Of a stretch of 14,902 bases of DNA, positions 13,464-14,902 are shown piece by piece; positions within the stretch are counted from its first letter, which is position 1, and every line of letters starts with the position of its first letter. The position numbers and the translations under genes were made by a program. The notes beneath the pieces are model-generated. The model was not told the DNA's origin. It made no database searches and saw nothing but the letters and a program-made list of their open reading frames with translations. Source of the stretch: Caldifarciminota bacterium (GTDB lineage Bacteria > Hydrothermota > Tepidihabitantia > SM23-42). The stretch is taken from positions 1 to 14,902 of the forward strand of contig JAGMEL010000131.1 in the NCBI GenBank assembly GCA_023128195.1. Direction: 5' to 3'.

Positions 13464-14534
13464 ATGAAAATCAGCAAATATTTTCTTCTTGCCGCAGGCA
13501 TTATTCTATTATTATTCCCTGCTGAAGGTATTGCCTGTACAACATTCTGCCTTCAGAATAATGGAGACTGGATATATGGCAGAAATTACGACTGGTTTAT
13601 TGAACATTGTTTAATTGTAGTAAATAAACATGGTGTTGAAAAAACGGCACTCACCGAGGATAATCCGGCGCAATGGGTATCAAAATATGGTAGTATCACT
13701 TTTAATCAATATGGTCGTGAGTTTCCTCTCGGTGGGATGAATGAAGCTGGTTTGGTTATTGAGTGTATGTGGCTTAAACCTACTGAATATCCCCATTCTG
13801 ATTCCCGGGAAGGCTTACATGATTTACAATGGATTCAATATCAATTGGATAATTTTGCCACGGTGGATGAAGTCATAGCCAGCGACAAAATCGTCAGGAT
13901 TACTGTTAGATATGCAACCCCTTTACACTTCCTGGTCTGTGATCGAAAGGGAAGGGCAGCAACAATTGAGTTCCTCGGTGGTAAAATGGTAGTCCATACC
14001 AAAGATGACCTTCCAGCAACAGCACTTACCAATAATACATATGAATATTCAAAACGCCTCTTTAAAGTCTTTGATGGTGACGAAAAGAGTGAAGCTTTTG
14101 ATGCTGCAGATTATTCACTTAAAAGGTTTGTTTGGGCTACCCAGGGACTTAGTAATTGGAATCCGAAGACATGTGGTTCGCCTGTTGACTATGCTTTTAA
14201 TATACTTGATAAAGTATCAGTGGATATAACAATGTTTCGGATTATCTATGATGTAGGTAATGGTCGTATATTTTTTCGAACAAAATCAAATGCTAATATC
14301 CGTTTTATGAAATTTGATGAATTCGATTTTTCTTGTAAAAAGCCAGTAAAGATATTAGATATTTCTGCTGGTCACGAAGGAGATGTTACAATCTTGTTTT
14401 CGGACTACACCTACGAAGCAAACTATAATTTGATTTCCAAATCCTATTCAGGAACTGAATTTCTTAAAAGCACACCAGAGGATGTACGGAAAATAATTGC
14501 AAAATATCCCGAAGGTTTACACTGCGTGGAATAA
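13464..14534 (+). CDS. Secreted choloylglycine-hydrolase-family amidase
   Basis: This is a 356-residue N-terminal-nucleophile hydrolase of the linear amide C-N hydrolase group (bile salt hydrolase / penicillin V acylase relatives). The signal peptide (ISKYFLLAAGIILLLFPAEG) ends just before Cys25, so cleavage exposes the catalytic N-terminal Cys. Other expected residues are present: R40 and D43 in GRNYDW, N93 in GGMNEAGL, N190 in ALTNNTYE and R221 in SLKRFVWA. The substrate cannot be read from sequence; acyl amides such as N-acyl amino acids or quorum signals are possible. AGGAGG lies 6 bp before the ATG, with its own promoter at 13390-13417. The gene stands alone between inverted repeats. Confidence 0.88.
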   Translation: MKISKYFLLAAGIILLLFPAEGIACTTFCLQNNGDWIYGRNYDWFIEHCLIVVNKHGVEKTALTEDNPAQWVSKYGSITFNQYGREFPLGGMNEAGLVIECMWLKPTEYPHSDSREGLHDLQWIQYQLDNFATVDEVIASDKIVRITVRYATPLHFLVCDRKGRAATIEFLGGKMVVHTKDDLPATALTNNTYEYSKRLFKVFDGDEKSEAFDAADYSLKRFVWATQGLSNWNPKTCGSPVDYAFNILDKVSVDITMFRIIYDVGNGRIFFRTKSNANIRFMKFDEFDFSCKKPVKILDISAGHEGDVTILFSDYTYEANYNLISKSYSGTEFLKSTPEDVRKIIAKYPEGLHCVE

Positions 14535-14546
14535 TTGGTTGGCGGA

Positions 14547-14591
14547 GGTAAAACGGTAAAACGGGTAAAACGGGGTCGGTAAAACGGGGTC
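14547..14591 (+). repeat. GGTAAAAC tandem repeats with GGGGTC
   Basis: GGTAAAAC occurs at 14547-14554 and 14555-14562, followed by two exact 14-bp units GGTAAAACGGGGTC at 14564-14577 and 14578-14591. The sequence then reads AGCCCCC. It adds two further GGGGTC words just downstream of the amidase gene. Confidence 0.75.
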
Positions 14592-14747
14592 AGCCCCCTT
14601 CGATGTTCTCAGGACAGGCTCGAAATTCGAAACTAACATCTTCGATGTTCGATTACAATGATGAAATAGAAGATTACAGTGATAAAATTCTATCTGATTT
14701 CAACTCCCCATCTATATAATCTTGATTTTTTATCTCCGAGTTGCGTC
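14592..14747. repeat. Spacer with short direct duplications
   Basis: There is no gene. CTTCGATGTTC occurs at 14598-14608 and 14640-14650. Two 21-bp units beginning GATTACA lie side by side at 14651-14671 and 14672-14692, with about 16 matches. The remainder to 14747 is AT-rich and featureless. Confidence 0.5.
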
Positions 14748-14795
14748 TTTTGTAGCATTTGTCCAATGTCAAGGGCTGATCCCACCACTGACCCC
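14748..14795 (-). repeat. GGGGTCA repeat, copy 5 (inverted, diverged)
   Basis: On the minus strand it starts GGGGTCAGTGGTGGGATCAG, continues CCCTTGAC, then a 7-nt extra ATTGGAC, and ends AAATGCTACAAAA. Positions 14748-14763 are the exact inverse of 13295-13310. Confidence 0.7.
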
Positions 14796-14807
14796 ACATG
14801 TTTTGCC

Positions 14808-14835
14808 TTGACTTCGTTACATAGATTAATACAAT
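14808..14835 (+). promoter_or_regulatory. Promoter for the gene at the right edge
   Basis: TTGACT (14808-14813) and TACAAT (14830-14835) are 16 bp apart. The upstream flank TTTTGCCTTGACTT is shared with the promoter of the type IIG enzyme gene. Confidence 0.65.
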
Positions 14836-14865
14836 GAATATATCAGAAAATATGACAGAGGTAAA

Positions 14866-14902
14866 ATGATGAGTAACTACAGGGTCATCTTGGCATCAAA
14901 TT
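14866..14902 (+). CDS. Start of a gene cut by the window edge
   Basis: AGAGG lies 5 bp before the first of two adjacent ATGs (14866 and 14869). The frame reads MMSNYRVILASN and continues past the end. A promoter stands in register upstream. Twelve codons are too few to name a product. Confidence 0.5.
   Translation, partial: MMSNYRVILASN

Noticed and set aside
1..14902. CRISPR array, tRNA or rRNA genes
   Set aside because: No regularly spaced identical repeats, cloverleaf or conserved rRNA segment was seen on either strand.

Overview
This looks like accessory DNA from an uncultivated, AT-rich bacterium of the FCB group or a neighbouring candidate phylum (WOR-3/Stahlbacteria- or Cloacimonadota-like). 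The evidence is a type IX-style C-terminal sorting domain (1264-2547), a FlgD/Ig-like sorting tail remnant (718-888), sigma70-type promoters and strong AAGGAGG ribosome sites. The phylum is inferred, not proven. There is no rRNA, tRNA, CRISPR array or intact transposase.

Left part (1-3950): a mosaic of broken genes and short repeats. It holds a small unknown gene, an inverted-repeat element (529-650), a secreted-protein tail remnant, a promoter driving a small ORF plus a sorting-domain secreted protein, a hicBA toxin-antitoxin pair, and a second secreted-protein fragment. Perfect 25-nt inverted copies of a GGGGTCAAATCT repeat (686-710 and 3317-3341) bound a 2.6-kb block, and the genes are broken at those repeats.

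Middle part (3944-8850, minus strand): an intact 996-residue single-chain type IIG restriction-modification enzyme overlaps a four-helix membrane protein gene. Downstream lies a decayed copy of the 3' end of a second such enzyme gene, carrying an 82-bp MITE-like insertion, followed by a second membrane protein gene. Another scrap of the enzyme's 3' end, with the same MITE junction, lies at 68-112. The pattern suggests successive replacement of cargo genes anchored on the 3' end of the restriction enzyme gene.

Right part (8870-14902, plus strand): a divergent promoter region, then a TPR protein, a uracil-DNA-glycosylase-like protein, a small PD-(D/E)XK-like nuclease interrupted by an in-frame TAG, a lipoprotein, a membrane-anchored double zinc-ribbon protein and a single-pass membrane protein. 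A repeat-rich spacer and a secreted choloylglycine-hydrolase-family amidase follow; the amidase is flanked by inverted copies of a 16-nt repeat. A promoter and the first 12 codons of another gene close the window.

The most interesting signals are the repeated restriction-enzyme 3' ends with linked membrane genes, the repeat family sitting at every gene break, and the in-frame TAG in the nuclease gene.
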